Shown one piece after another: positions 1 to 8,395 of a DNA stretch of 64,000 nt. The DNA comes from Mycobacterium sp. (GTDB lineage: Bacteria > Actinomycetota > Actinomycetes > Mycobacteriales > Mycobacteriaceae). The notes beneath the pieces were generated by a model. The model saw nothing but the letters and a program-made list of their open reading frames with translations, was not told the origin of the DNA and did no database searches. The position numbers were made by a program, and so were the translations under genes. Numbering within the stretch: the stretch's first letter is position 1; each line of letters starts with the position of its first letter. Location of the stretch: contig JACPVR010000013.1 in NCBI GenBank assembly GCA_016197405.1, positions 248,001 to 312,000 of the forward strand, in the 5' to 3' direction.

Positions 1-1164
1 GTCGTCGTCCTGCGACCACGCCAACGCGCGGAAGGTCGACGTTCCGGACGGCTCCTGCGGGATCACACCGTTGAATCCGGCGGTCGCCGCCTCCCCGACA
101 GCGGTGCCGATGCCGGTGGGCGCCTCGGCGTCGGGACCCCGGGCAGCCATCAGCGCGGCGCCAACGGAGGTATCCAGGCTGGGCCGGACCGTCGTCACCA
201 CGGGCGCCTGACTCGGACCCACTAAAGTCGAAAGTCGTTGTGTGACAAGAGGAATACTGGCACCACCACCGACTGTGGCGACCGCGGACACATTGGCCAG
301 ACTGAGCCCGTTGCGTCGAAGCAGATCTTCGACGGCCGAGGTGACCCCGTCCAACGGGGTGGCGATGAGGGCTTCCAGTTCGCCCCGGGTGAACCTGACG
401 TCGGTGGCGAATCCGGGCAGTTCCACCGCAAGGCCGGCGGCGGTTTCACTGGACAGCCGTTCCTTGGCGGCCCGGCATTGTTCGCGCAGCCGGGTCAACG
501 ATCCGACGGCAGCGGTGGCCGCCGGGTCGGCGCCACTCCCCTGACCGATATCGGCCAGGACTGCTGAAAGTATCGCCTGGTCGATCTGGTCGCCGGAGAA
601 ATCTAGGTACCGCAGCGTCTCGCCGATGGGCGTGAAACCGCGTCCGGCATCGGCCAGGGTGATGCTGGTCCCGGTGCCACCGAAGTCGAGCAGGGCCACC
701 ACGCCACCGGTCGGGAGTCCGGGTTGTGCGCGCAACGCGGTCAGCGCGGCCTCGGAATCGGTGACCAGTCGTGGCGGCACGCCGTCGGGAGAAAAGCGCG
801 GGTCGCGAGTCAGTGTGTCCGAGAGCGCCCGGGCCGCTGCGGGGCCCCACGGGGAGGGGATGGCGATGGTCAGGTGCGGCCACGACGGTGCCGGATTCAC
901 CAGTTCGGCCATCGCCGCCAAGGCGGTGACCATCAGCCGATCAGCCAGGTGACTGGAGCCGTCGACGGCCACCAGGGGCACCGGGTCGCCGACCCGCTCG
1001 ACGAATCCGCGCAGCACCAGACCGGAGGGGTCGGAGGGAACGCCGACCTCTGGGCCCCGGTTGTCGTACAAGGTCAGCACGGAGCGCCGCGTCACCGGTG
1101 CGGTTCCGACGCGCGCTGCGACCAGGTTGGTCGTCCCGATTGACAACCCGACGGGCTCGGACAT
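1..1164 (-). CDS. Hsp70/actin-like ATPase-fold protein (Rv0312-like), 3' end cut by window
   Basis: The 388 visible codons start at an ATG (complement 1164-1162) with N-terminus MSEPVGLSIGTTNLVAA, the phosphate-1 loop pattern of the Hsp70/actin ATPase fold. A second nucleotide-loop pattern (LLDFGGTGTS) and a VGGGASIP segment follow, as in Hsp70-like proteins without a substrate-binding domain. From memory this matches the N-terminal half of M. tuberculosis Rv0312, whose Pro/Thr-rich C-terminus would lie outside the window. A TANNNT hexamer (TAGGGT, complement 1177-1172) ends 7 nt before the ATG, so the mRNA may be leaderless. Fold assignment is fairly sure; cellular role is unknown. Confidence 0.75.
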   Translation of the reverse strand, partial: MSEPVGLSIGTTNLVAARVGTAPVTRRSVLTLYDNRGPEVGVPSDPSGLVLRGFVERVGDPVPLVAVDGSSHLADRLMVTALAAMAELVNPAPSWPHLTIAIPSPWGPAAARALSDTLTRDPRFSPDGVPPRLVTDSEAALTALRAQPGLPTGGVVALLDFGGTGTSITLADAGRGFTPIGETLRYLDFSGDQIDQAILSAVLADIGQGSGADPAATAAVGSLTRLREQCRAAKERLSSETAAGLAVELPGFATDVRFTRGELEALIATPLDGVTSAVEDLLRRNGLSLANVSAVATVGGGASIPLVTQRLSTLVGPSQAPVVTTVRPSLDTSVGAALMAARGPDAEAPTGIGTAVGEAATAGFNGVIPQEPSGTSTFRALAWSQDDD

Positions 1165-1179
1165 TGTGCACACCCTAGC

Positions 1180-1211
1180 GGTGTCGGACCGGCTCGCGGT
1201 CTACCGACACC
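1180..1211 (-). terminator. stem-loop between two minus-strand genes
   Basis: GGTGTCGG (1180-1187) pairs perfectly with CCGACACC (1204-1211), and ACCG/CGGT can extend the stem inward. It lies between the stop of the reductase-like gene and the start of the Hsp70-like gene, both on the minus strand. There is no U-tract, so it would be a non-canonical mycobacterial terminator or an mRNA end structure. Confidence 0.4.
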
Positions 1212-1268
1212 CTTGAGGAGCTATTGACGTAGCCGACGAACGGGCCACTGCCAGCGTCTATTTCGATT

Positions 1269-2327
1269 CTATGAAGCTGCTGTGCAATTGTTCCAGGCGA
1301 GACCGATATCGGCCATGGTGACGAATCCCGTTGGTGCGGCGCACACCGCAGGGACCGCGTTGACGGCCTGCATCGCGGTGGCGATGCAGGCCGACTGCAC
1401 GTGTTCGGATATCGGTGCGTTGCGTTCGAAGCTGGCCAGCGTCATCAGGTGGGCCTGCAGTGACGGGGTGCCTTCGATCGTCACGGTCCAGCCGTGTTGC
1501 GGCGCCGGCCAGTGCTCCGGTTGTTTTTCCCCGACGACCCACAGTGTCTCGACCTCGATCACGGCCCGCCCGGCATGCCTGCCCGTCCAGCGCCAGCGTT
1601 GACCGGCGACGGTGCCGGCCCGCAGGATCCGCCCGAACACATCACGGTCGGCGGAGGATTCGACGGTTTCCAGTTCGGTTGTCACTTCGTCGAGTTCGGC
1701 GCCGAGAGCATCGCCCAGGAGCCAAACCTGTTGCTGGAAAAGGTCACTGGTGTGTTGCAGGCTCGGCGCCGCTGCCGTGACAGCCTCGAGCGGCGAGCCG
1801 AAGAGCATCTGGTCGAACGTGATGCCCGTGCTGTCGTACATCGACCAGTCGGCACGTTCCTGCACCCGCACCGAGGTGATATCGCGGCACATACCCGCCA
1901 GCGCGAGCGGAATCACCGCGCCCAGGTTGCCGGGGTTGAGGCCGGTGCCGTGTAGGGACGAACCGCCCGCCTGACAGGCCGAAAACAGCCGGTCTCGGTC
2001 GGACGGCTCCATGCGCGCGGGATGAAAGGCGAACGCAGTCGTCACGACGTTGGCCCCGGAAGCCAGGATGGTGCACACCTCGTCGACCGACGGGGTCCGC
2101 GGGGTGTAGAGCACGCAGTCGACCTGTCCGGCCAGTAGTGCCTCGTCATCGGTGGTGGCGATGACGCCGACGGGCGCCCGGTCCACCAGGACGCCTGCAT
2201 CGACGCCGGCCTTGTCCGCCGAGTAGGCCTTCACCCCGGCCAGCTCCAGGTCGGGATGGTCGATGATGCCGCGCAGCGCTTCGCGACCGACGGCGCCGGT
2301 CGTCCACTGCACGACGCGCAGCGCCAC
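1269..2327 (-). CDS. dihydrodipicolinate reductase-like NAD(P)-dependent protein
   Basis: A 352-aa protein. The N-terminus VALRVVQWTTGAVGREALRG is a Rossmann nucleotide-binding beta-alpha turn, and GTGLNPGN plus the overall length fit the dihydrodipicolinate reductase / 2,4-diaminopentanoate dehydrogenase-like family common in actinobacteria. The substrate is unknown. The GTG start (complement 2327-2325) is chosen because it lies 2 nt after the upstream gene's stop, implying translational coupling, and because the longer in-frame extension has no Rossmann-like sequence. It probably forms an operon with the Rv0311-like gene. Confidence 0.78.
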   Translation of the reverse strand: MALRVVQWTTGAVGREALRGIIDHPDLELAGVKAYSADKAGVDAGVLVDRAPVGVIATTDDEALLAGQVDCVLYTPRTPSVDEVCTILASGANVVTTAFAFHPARMEPSDRDRLFSACQAGGSSLHGTGLNPGNLGAVIPLALAGMCRDITSVRVQERADWSMYDSTGITFDQMLFGSPLEAVTAAAPSLQHTSDLFQQQVWLLGDALGAELDEVTTELETVESSADRDVFGRILRAGTVAGQRWRWTGRHAGRAVIEVETLWVVGEKQPEHWPAPQHGWTVTIEGTPSLQAHLMTLASFERNAPISEHVQSACIATAMQAVNAVPAVCAAPTGFVTMADIGLAWNNCTAAS

Positions 2328-2329
2328 CC

Positions 2330-3559
2330 CTAGACGACCGTGAGCGGCAGTGATTGCCTGGGCTCGAACTGGAATGTCGCCCCGCCGCTGAATTTGACCA
2401 CCGCCACCTCGGACGGCTCCTTGTGCGCGGTGTCCGTGGTGATCAGTTCCAGGGTCCAGTCGGTATCGGTGCCGGTGACCACGACTTCGACGCGCGGGTT
2501 GATCGCGGTGGCGATGGCCTGCAGCGGCTCGGTCGACGCCGGCGTGCACAGGGATATCCATGCGCCGTCGTCATGCGCTGCTGACCGGTGCACATGCAAG
2601 CGGTCACCTTCGAACTCGGCGTCCACGTAGCCGGCCGGGTTGAGCAGCGGATGCAGTTCGAGCACCCGTCGCACACCGTCGGCGTCGCTCGGCAGCGCCA
2701 ACGCTTTGGCGATGCGCTCGGCGGCCACTCCGGCCAGGCCGATCAGCTGCTTGGTGCAGATGTCGCGTGCCTGTTCGGGATCGGTGGCACGCGCGTTTAC
2801 GGCCAGCACGAACGACAGGTTGAGCAGATGCATCTGCAGGCACACCTCGTCGGCCATCCGCACCAGAGCCGAATGCGAGTAGGCGGAGAAGTCGAAGTCG
2901 TTCAGCAGTGGGCCGGAGTAGTCCGCCAGGCCCTCGCCGCCGGGCCCTATGGGTGCCAATTCCCAACTCGCAGCACGGGTTTTCTCGATCACAGCCAGCG
3001 GAGGCAGGCCAGTGACCTCTGGGTGGGATTCGTCGATGATCACAGTCCAGGCGCAGTGCGGGTGCCGGTCCGACGGCGTGCGCGGCGGCCGGTGGATGGG
3101 CCGGATCTGGGCCCGCGCATTGGTGGCGACGGCGGTGGCGTCGAAGGTCGGGTCCTCGATGTCGTGGCACATACCGCGGACGTATTCCTCGCCCATCGGC
3201 TCGACGTCGAGGAGCGCTCCACAGTGATCGAGGTGGAATTCCCCATGCCAGCGGTCGTGGACGGTGTAGCGGAAGTCCATGAACTGTGGCGGCGCACCGA
3301 TATCGAGCTGCAGCCCCTTGAAGATGGTGATGATGTCGTTGCCCTCGTACTTCAGGGCGCGCTGCATGCGCCGGGTGTAGATGGGGCTGGCGCCCGCCCA
3401 CTCCTCGATGGCGATCTGCAACATCTCTTCGCGACCGAAATTGCTTATGCACCAAGCCATTCCGGACCGGTCGATCATCTGACCGATGAGCAGAAGCTCG
3501 GGAACGAGCGTCGCGAGCTGCGCGCGGGTCAACGATTCATAGCGACTTTGGGCTGTCAC
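2330..3559 (-). CDS. conserved actinobacterial protein (Rv0311-like), function unknown
   Basis: A 409-aa soluble protein with no signal peptide or membrane segment. Length and context match my recollection of M. tuberculosis Rv0311 (409 aa). Visible features are an N-terminal helical region, a Cys/His-containing stretch near residues 110-135 (DHCGALLD, GMCHDIEDP), and HPHCAWTV near residue 165, which could form a metal or active site. The start is GTG at complement 3559-3557. A minus-strand TATGTT hexamer six nt upstream suggests leaderless transcription. It is divergent from a TetR regulator 38 bp away, which probably controls it. Confidence 0.7.
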   Translation of the reverse strand: MTAQSRYESLTRAQLATLVPELLLIGQMIDRSGMAWCISNFGREEMLQIAIEEWAGASPIYTRRMQRALKYEGNDIITIFKGLQLDIGAPPQFMDFRYTVHDRWHGEFHLDHCGALLDVEPMGEEYVRGMCHDIEDPTFDATAVATNARAQIRPIHRPPRTPSDRHPHCAWTVIIDESHPEVTGLPPLAVIEKTRAASWELAPIGPGGEGLADYSGPLLNDFDFSAYSHSALVRMADEVCLQMHLLNLSFVLAVNARATDPEQARDICTKQLIGLAGVAAERIAKALALPSDADGVRRVLELHPLLNPAGYVDAEFEGDRLHVHRSAAHDDGAWISLCTPASTEPLQAIATAINPRVEVVVTGTDTDWTLELITTDTAHKEPSEVAVVKFSGGATFQFEPRQSLPLTVV

Positions 3560-3565
3560 GCCCCA

Positions 3566-3590
3566 AACATAGATCCGACAATGTTATAAA
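3566..3590. promoter_or_regulatory. divergent leaderless promoter pair
   Basis: The 38-bp gap holds two -10-like hexamers facing opposite ways. TATGTT on the minus strand (complement 3571-3566) ends 6 nt before the GTG at 3559, with a TTGACT -35-like hexamer 18 bp upstream. TATAAA on the plus strand (3585-3590) ends 7 nt before the ATG at 3598. Both transcripts would start at or next to their start codons. A TetR dimer bound here could block both. Confidence 0.55.
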
Positions 3591-3597
3591 GTCAACA

Positions 3598-4206
3598 ATG
3601 ACAACTTCGGCTTCGGTCCCCACGCGACGGACCTCCGCACCCCGTAAACGCGGTGATGACACGCGCGCCAAGATCATCAGCGAGACCGTCCGGTGTATCG
3701 CCGAAGAGGGCTTCCCCGCGGCCACCGCCAAACATGTCGCCGAACGCGCCGGCGTCACCTGGGGAGTCATCCAGTACCACTTCGGTGACCGCAACGGCTT
3801 GCTGATGGCCGTTGTCGATGACGGCGTGGCCAAACTCATCCGCAGCCTGTCGGAGGCCAAGGTCGGACATCTCGGCCTGACCGAGCGGGTCGAGACCGTC
3901 GTCGACATCGCCTGGAACTGCTACCGCAGCCCCACCTCCAGGGCCGCATTCGAGATCCTGCAGGCGACCCGGGGCAAGCTGGGCGACAGTTCACGTCAGC
4001 ATCTGCTGGACATGAACGATGCCATCGCCGGTCTGGGCCGGCTGATCTCGGACGATCCGGCAGATTCTCCGGTGGCCGAGGTGATCTGGGCCTCGCTGCG
4101 CGGCATGGTGCTCGCCGAGATGATCATCAACGAGCCCATCGAGTGGCAGCGCGAACGGCGCACCCTCGTCGATATGGCCACCCGGTATCTGACTCGCGAC
4201 CATTAG
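3598..4206 (+). CDS. TetR/AcrR family transcriptional regulator
   Basis: A 202-aa protein. Residues 18-65 form a TetR helix-turn-helix: DTRAKIISETVRCIAEEGF, then ATAKHVAERAGVTWGVIQYHF, with YHF ending the recognition helix. The C-terminal helical ligand domain is of normal length and its ligand is unknown. It is divergent from the Rv0311-like/reductase pair, the usual arrangement for local control. The ATG at 3598 follows a TATAAA hexamer by 7 nt. Confidence 0.88.
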   Translation: MTTSASVPTRRTSAPRKRGDDTRAKIISETVRCIAEEGFPAATAKHVAERAGVTWGVIQYHFGDRNGLLMAVVDDGVAKLIRSLSEAKVGHLGLTERVETVVDIAWNCYRSPTSRAAFEILQATRGKLGDSSRQHLLDMNDAIAGLGRLISDDPADSPVAEVIWASLRGMVLAEMIINEPIEWQRERRTLVDMATRYLTRDH

Positions 4207-4283
4207 GACGGAAAAGTCTTGCCGATCAACACATATGGACCGTTTGCGCCGACGCTGAAGCTCGATGTGCTGCAATGATCGGC

Positions 4284-4739
4284 ATGAGTGATCTTGAGGA
4301 CATCAAGCAAGTCAAATACCGCTACTTCCGTGCGCTGGACACCAAGCACTGGGATGACTTCGAGGACACTCTCACCGAGGACGTCATCGGTGATTACGGG
4401 TCGTCGCTCGGCGAGGAGCACAAGTTCAGCGACCGCGCGTCGCTGGTGGAGTTCATGCGCAGCTCCATGCCGGCCAACGTCATCACCGAACATCGGGTCA
4501 CCCACCCCGAGATCACGATCGACGGTGACGAGGCAACAGGAATCTGGTATCTGCAGGACAAGGTGATCGTCGCCGAATTCGACTTCATGTTGATGGGGGC
4601 GGGCTTTTATCACGACCGGTACCGCAAGACCGCGGACGGTTGGAAGATCAGCGCCACCGGATATGAACGCACCTATGACGCGACGTTGTCGCTCAAGGCA
4701 CTCGACTTCAAGATCAGGCCCGGGATCGCCCTGGCCTGA
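4284..4739 (+). CDS. SnoaL-like / NTF2-fold protein (Rv0310c-like)
   Basis: A 151-aa protein beginning MSDLEDIKQVKYRYFRALDTK, the first helix of the SnoaL-like NTF2 fold seen in small hydratases, isomerases and dehydratases. Residues near 25-40 (WDDFEDTLTEDV) and 70-85 (HRVTHPEI) hold the Asp and His usually lining the pocket. The substrate is unknown. An alternative ATG lies 9 nt upstream at 4275; 4284 is preferred because homologues I recall begin MSDL. It converges on the YkuD gene with 6 bp between the stops. Confidence 0.78.
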   Translation: MSDLEDIKQVKYRYFRALDTKHWDDFEDTLTEDVIGDYGSSLGEEHKFSDRASLVEFMRSSMPANVITEHRVTHPEITIDGDEATGIWYLQDKVIVAEFDFMLMGAGFYHDRYRKTADGWKISATGYERTYDATLSLKALDFKIRPGIALA

Positions 4740-4745
4740 CCCGGG

Positions 4746-5411
4746 TCACTTTGCGACCGCGATCAGTGCGCCCGGTTGCAGCCACTGCATGATCTTGACC
4801 AGCGTGGCGTCATCGATCGCGACACAGCCCGCTGTCGCGCCGCCGTCGGTGGTGTGTAGGAAGAACGCGCCTCCGTTGCCGGGGACGCGTGCGGTGTTCA
4901 CGCCCATCACGACGGCGTGCTTGTACTGCGGAATGTCGAGGTTCTCGGTGCCGCTGGCCGGGTCGGTGTTGAACGGGCAGTCGGCCTTCTTGCACACCTG
5001 CATGGTGTTGTAGGTCGGGCTTTTCATATCGCCGTCCCACCAATGCTCCGGGGTGACCTGGACGTACTGCAGGCCGCCGCCCGGGTTGGCCGCGGTTCCG
5101 AACGCGAACGGCAAGGTGAAGACGCCCATCGGAGTCGCCATGTTGCCGTCGTGGGTCTGCGGCAGCATGCCGTTGGCGCCGATCTTGGCGGGGATGCCGG
5201 TGGCCACCGGCTCCCATCCCGCGGCGGTGCGCTGGTAGACGTCCATCTTGGCGTCCGAACCGCCGGTGCCGACGACCGAGATGACCTGCGTGGCGTTGCC
5301 GACCTGGTTGACGAACCACGGCGTCACCGGTGCCGCAGCGCCCAGCGGAGCGGTCGTCAGGGCGAGCACGAGCGCGCCGGCCGCGGCGAGCAGCACTTTC
5401 AGTCGATGCAC
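4746..5411 (-). CDS. secreted L,D-transpeptidase-like (YkuD) protein, Rv0309-like
   Basis: A 221-aa exported protein. Residues 1-27 are a Sec signal peptide (VHRLKV, then a hydrophobic LLAAAGALVLAL core, AAA near cleavage). The rest matches the YkuD fold: TPMGVFTL substrate-side motif, and His186 and Cys196 in HTTDGGATAGCVAI. The usual S/T-x-GC-x-R motif lacks the Arg, so it may be an atypical L,D-transpeptidase. It would act on peptidoglycan outside the membrane. GTG at complement 5411-5409 is the start that places the basic signal-peptide N-region first. From memory, Rv0309 in M. tuberculosis has this size. Confidence 0.75.
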   Translation of the reverse strand: MHRLKVLLAAAGALVLALTTAPLGAAAPVTPWFVNQVGNATQVISVVGTGGSDAKMDVYQRTAAGWEPVATGIPAKIGANGMLPQTHDGNMATPMGVFTLPFAFGTAANPGGGLQYVQVTPEHWWDGDMKSPTYNTMQVCKKADCPFNTDPASGTENLDIPQYKHAVVMGVNTARVPGNGGAFFLHTTDGGATAGCVAIDDATLVKIMQWLQPGALIAVAK

Positions 5412-5582
5412 AGGTCCATAGTGGCTGGCCGACGTCTCTGTTAGGAAACAGTCCGGCCACCGGCGGGTCGCGGGGTGGGGCCAGCAAAGTCCCATATCAG
5501 CGTATTGCCTGCCTGTGGCCGTTCCCGGCGCATGTCGGGCGGGGTCGGCGGCGGAGTGAATGGCGGTTTGGCTGATCAGAGT

Positions 5583-5588
5583 TACCAT
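5583..5588 (+). promoter_or_regulatory. -10 hexamer TACCAT, leaderless promoter for the 5.6-9.3 kb operon
   Basis: TACCAT ends 6 nt before the ATG at 5595 and there is no Shine-Dalgarno sequence. This spacing is typical of leaderless mycobacterial mRNAs. It would transcribe the three overlapping genes to 9330. Confidence 0.5.
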
Positions 5589-5594
5589 CGACTC

Positions 5595-6134
5595 ATGTCT
5601 GACTCCCCGTACGGAGCGATGCCACCAAGCCAACCAGCATGGCCACCACCTGCGTTTCCGCCGCCGAATCGGCCCTCCCGCGCCCCCATGTTCATCGCGA
5701 TCGCGGTGGCCGTCGTCGCCCTCGCGGTGGCGATCGGCTCCTGGTTCCGGCCCACGTCTGAGCCCACGCCCGTGGCGGCGCCGACGTACACAGACAGCGA
5801 AGTCGCTGACGCCAAGAAGCAGGTGTGCGATGCCTATCAAATGGCGCACGAGGCGATCGTGACAGCGGGAGGCAAGCAGGACCCTGCTGACGCCATGGCA
5901 TACGCGGCGAATGGCAGATTAGCGTTCTTCGCGGGTGGTCAATATCTGTACGACGTCCTGACCACCAACCCTGCGACACCGACCGAAATGGCCGAATCAG
6001 CACGAACATATGCGACGAACTACCGAAAACTGGCACTCGTCCTCTTGGCTGATAAGACTGCGCAAGATCTAGGAAAGGCGACCGCGGACGACGCCGATGC
6101 TGCAGACGAGAAATTGAAACAACTCTGCCAATGA
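5595..6134 (+). CDS. membrane-anchored protein with proline-rich N-terminus
   Basis: A 179-aa protein. Residues 1-35 are Pro-rich and cytosolic (MPPSQPAWPPPAF), residues about 37-57 form one membrane helix (MFIAIAVAVVALAVAIGSW), and the rest is a helical extracytoplasmic domain with two Cys (QVCDAYQ near residue 78 and the penultimate residue). It has no catalytic motif. Its stop overlaps the next start (ATGA at 6131), the first of two such overlaps in a three-gene operon. The partner genes resemble type VII secretion substrates, so it may anchor or assist them. Function unknown. Confidence 0.7.
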   Translation: MSDSPYGAMPPSQPAWPPPAFPPPNRPSRAPMFIAIAVAVVALAVAIGSWFRPTSEPTPVAAPTYTDSEVADAKKQVCDAYQMAHEAIVTAGGKQDPADAMAYAANGRLAFFAGGQYLYDVLTTNPATPTEMAESARTYATNYRKLALVLLADKTAQDLGKATADDADAADEKLKQLCQ

Positions 6135-8395
6135 TCGGCGCCGGCTTTACCGACTTCCCACCCGGGAAATGGTCACAGGTCCTCGTCGGAGGGCAGTGGC
6201 CCAGTTCGTCAACGCTTGAGCTGCTCACCAACGCGATTCAACAACGCACACGCACCGCAGCCGGCTACAACGAGCACGCCGAGCAACTCGCCAACGCACT
6301 GACGGGGCCGCTGGCGAATCAAGAGGGGGTAACGGCCGAGGCCACCCAACAGGCATTCAAGAACGGCCGAGATCACTCGCGCACCGTTGCCGAAAAGAAC
6401 TCGGCCAAGAGCAGCGCCTATTCGAAGGCCCATCAAGCTATTTCGGAGCTGCAGTCCGAACTCCGGACCATCGCACACGACCAAAACGAAGCCATCGAGA
6501 AGGTCGAGAAGTCAAAGGCAGACCCCGCCACCAAACTTGCCGCAATCGTGCAGCATGTGATGACCGGACAAACCCAGGCCAATCAAAAGGGCGCCGCCCG
6601 AAGTTCCGACATCCTCGACGGCGTCCAAGAGGTCCTGCGCCAGGAGGGAATCGACACCAGCGCACAAGATTTCGTCAAAGGGCTGGGATTCGATATGGGC
6701 GGAGCGTTTAAGTCGCCGAGCCAGGACGCAGTCACCAATCAGGTGAAAGCCCTCATGGACGGCCCGAAAGAAGCACCGCCAAGCACCACTTCAGGCGGCG
6801 CAGACTCATCCCAGCCCAGCAGCTTCTCCACGTTGAGCCAAACGCAGGCCACCGAACCCACAACTTCCCCTCCCTCCCCTCTTGGGCAATCCCCCTCCGG
6901 CACACTCAATTTCACGAACGCAAGCGCCACTCAAGCAAAGGCTGGAGTCCCCTCGGCAACTCCGGGGCCTCAATCATTTGCCGACGTATCGAATGGCTCT
7001 GCGCAGCCGTTGATCCCCGGAACGGGCGGCAGCCAACCCGGAGCTATGATCCCCGGCTCCTCGACCCCCTCCCTCTCCCCCGTCTCATCGCCCACCGGAA
7101 GCCTCACCGGCGCAACATCTTCCCTCCCTACTGGCGGCGGCGCCTCGGCCCCGAGCGCAAACGTGCCCAGCTTCCAGCCGATCACCCCGCAGCAGCTCGC
7201 GGAGAGCTTCAACCACGGCGTGCAGTCCGGCGCCCCGCTGTCAGCGGGTGCTGAGGCGATATCGCAGGGCGCGGTCAGCTCCATCCAGCCGCAGGTTGCA
7301 CACCAACCTGATTTCGTTCAGGCACAGTCATTTTCACCGTCCACAACTCCGACTTCGGGTGGCTTCTTCGCCACTGAAACCGCCTCCGCCGCGCCGCCGG
7401 CCGCAGACACCACTTCGTACGCCGCACCTGCGACGCCCGCTCCTGCCATGTACACCGCGGCACCTGCAGCGCCTATGCCGTCGGCGCCCGCACCCGCCGG
7501 TCCGCTGCCGGCCTACGGTGCGGACCTGCGCCCACCGACACCGACGATCTCGGCTCCCGGTCCCACTCCGGTGACGCCGTCGCCGACGATGCCCACCTCA
7601 GCCCCGATGAACCCGGCAGGTGGCGCAGCGGTCAATCCCGCCGTCGTCCAGAAGGCCGCTGCGGCGGCAACGGCACCGACCGCCACTCCGACAGGCGTGA
7701 CCGAAAGCGCCTTGGCTGCAACAACTGTCGGTGCCACATCGGGCGTCGCCGCCGCCCAACACGCGACCCAGGTCCGCTTACGGACCGTCGTGGAGGCCGT
7801 GGCCCGTCAACAACCCAAATTGCGCTGGGCCGCAGGAGAACTCGAAGACGGCACGATCACCCTGGTGACCGACCTGGCGTCCGGGTGGATCCCGCCCCTG
7901 GTGCAGATCCCCGCAGGAGTGCGCATCCTGGAACCGGCCCAGCGCCGCGGCGGCCTGGAAGGCCTGCTCAAGAACGCCACAACCGTCGAGACCTGGCAGC
8001 CCGGGCAGTACCTGCCGCTCGACAAGGACGCCGCCCCCGTGTCGATGTCGCTACGCGCCCGCGACCTGCCTGCCGTCGACGACCTGAACTGGGAGCTCAC
8101 CCAGGCCACCAACTGGCGCGACGGACTGCCCCGGCTGGCGCACACCCTCGCCAAGGCCGGTATCGCGGGCACCGGGGTCCTGGACTCCGAGACGGAATTG
8201 CTGCACGAGCATCTGAGCGCCGTTTCCGAGAAGGTGCTCAACGCCTATCCCGGCACCCTCGACACCACCTCGATCGGCAATTGGCAGCTGCTGGCCGCGA
8301 TCGCCGCGCTGGTGGCAGGCCAGAAGACGACCTTGAACTACCACTTCGCCTGGTTCCAGGCGCTCAACATGGCAACGCAGGGGGGCGGACGATGA
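6131..8395 (+). CDS. large EspK-like / Rv2082-like protein (type VII secretion-associated, inferred)
   Basis: A 754-aa protein in three parts. Residues 1-190 are alpha-helical with long heptad-like stretches (helical hairpin as in EspB/EspK-type proteins). Residues about 210-530 are low-complexity Pro/Thr/Ser/Ala. Residues about 545-750 are a folded C-terminal domain (LRWAAGELEDGTITLVTDLASG near its start, WQLLAAIAALVAGQK near the end). The plan resembles ESX-1 EspK and, from memory, Rv2082 of M. tuberculosis. There is no signal peptide. It overlaps its neighbours by ATGA at both ends, indicating one translationally coupled unit. A secretion role is inference. Confidence 0.65.
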   Translation: MIGAGFTDFPPGKWSQVLVGGQWPSSSTLELLTNAIQQRTRTAAGYNEHAEQLANALTGPLANQEGVTAEATQQAFKNGRDHSRTVAEKNSAKSSAYSKAHQAISELQSELRTIAHDQNEAIEKVEKSKADPATKLAAIVQHVMTGQTQANQKGAARSSDILDGVQEVLRQEGIDTSAQDFVKGLGFDMGGAFKSPSQDAVTNQVKALMDGPKEAPPSTTSGGADSSQPSSFSTLSQTQATEPTTSPPSPLGQSPSGTLNFTNASATQAKAGVPSATPGPQSFADVSNGSAQPLIPGTGGSQPGAMIPGSSTPSLSPVSSPTGSLTGATSSLPTGGGASAPSANVPSFQPITPQQLAESFNHGVQSGAPLSAGAEAISQGAVSSIQPQVAHQPDFVQAQSFSPSTTPTSGGFFATETASAAPPAADTTSYAAPATPAPAMYTAAPAAPMPSAPAPAGPLPAYGADLRPPTPTISAPGPTPVTPSPTMPTSAPMNPAGGAAVNPAVVQKAAAAATAPTATPTGVTESALAATTVGATSGVAAAQHATQVRLRTVVEAVARQQPKLRWAAGELEDGTITLVTDLASGWIPPLVQIPAGVRILEPAQRRGGLEGLLKNATTVETWQPGQYLPLDKDAAPVSMSLRARDLPAVDDLNWELTQATNWRDGLPRLAHTLAKAGIAGTGVLDSETELLHEHLSAVSEKVLNAYPGTLDTTSIGNWQLLAAIAALVAGQKTTLNYHFAWFQALNMATQGGGR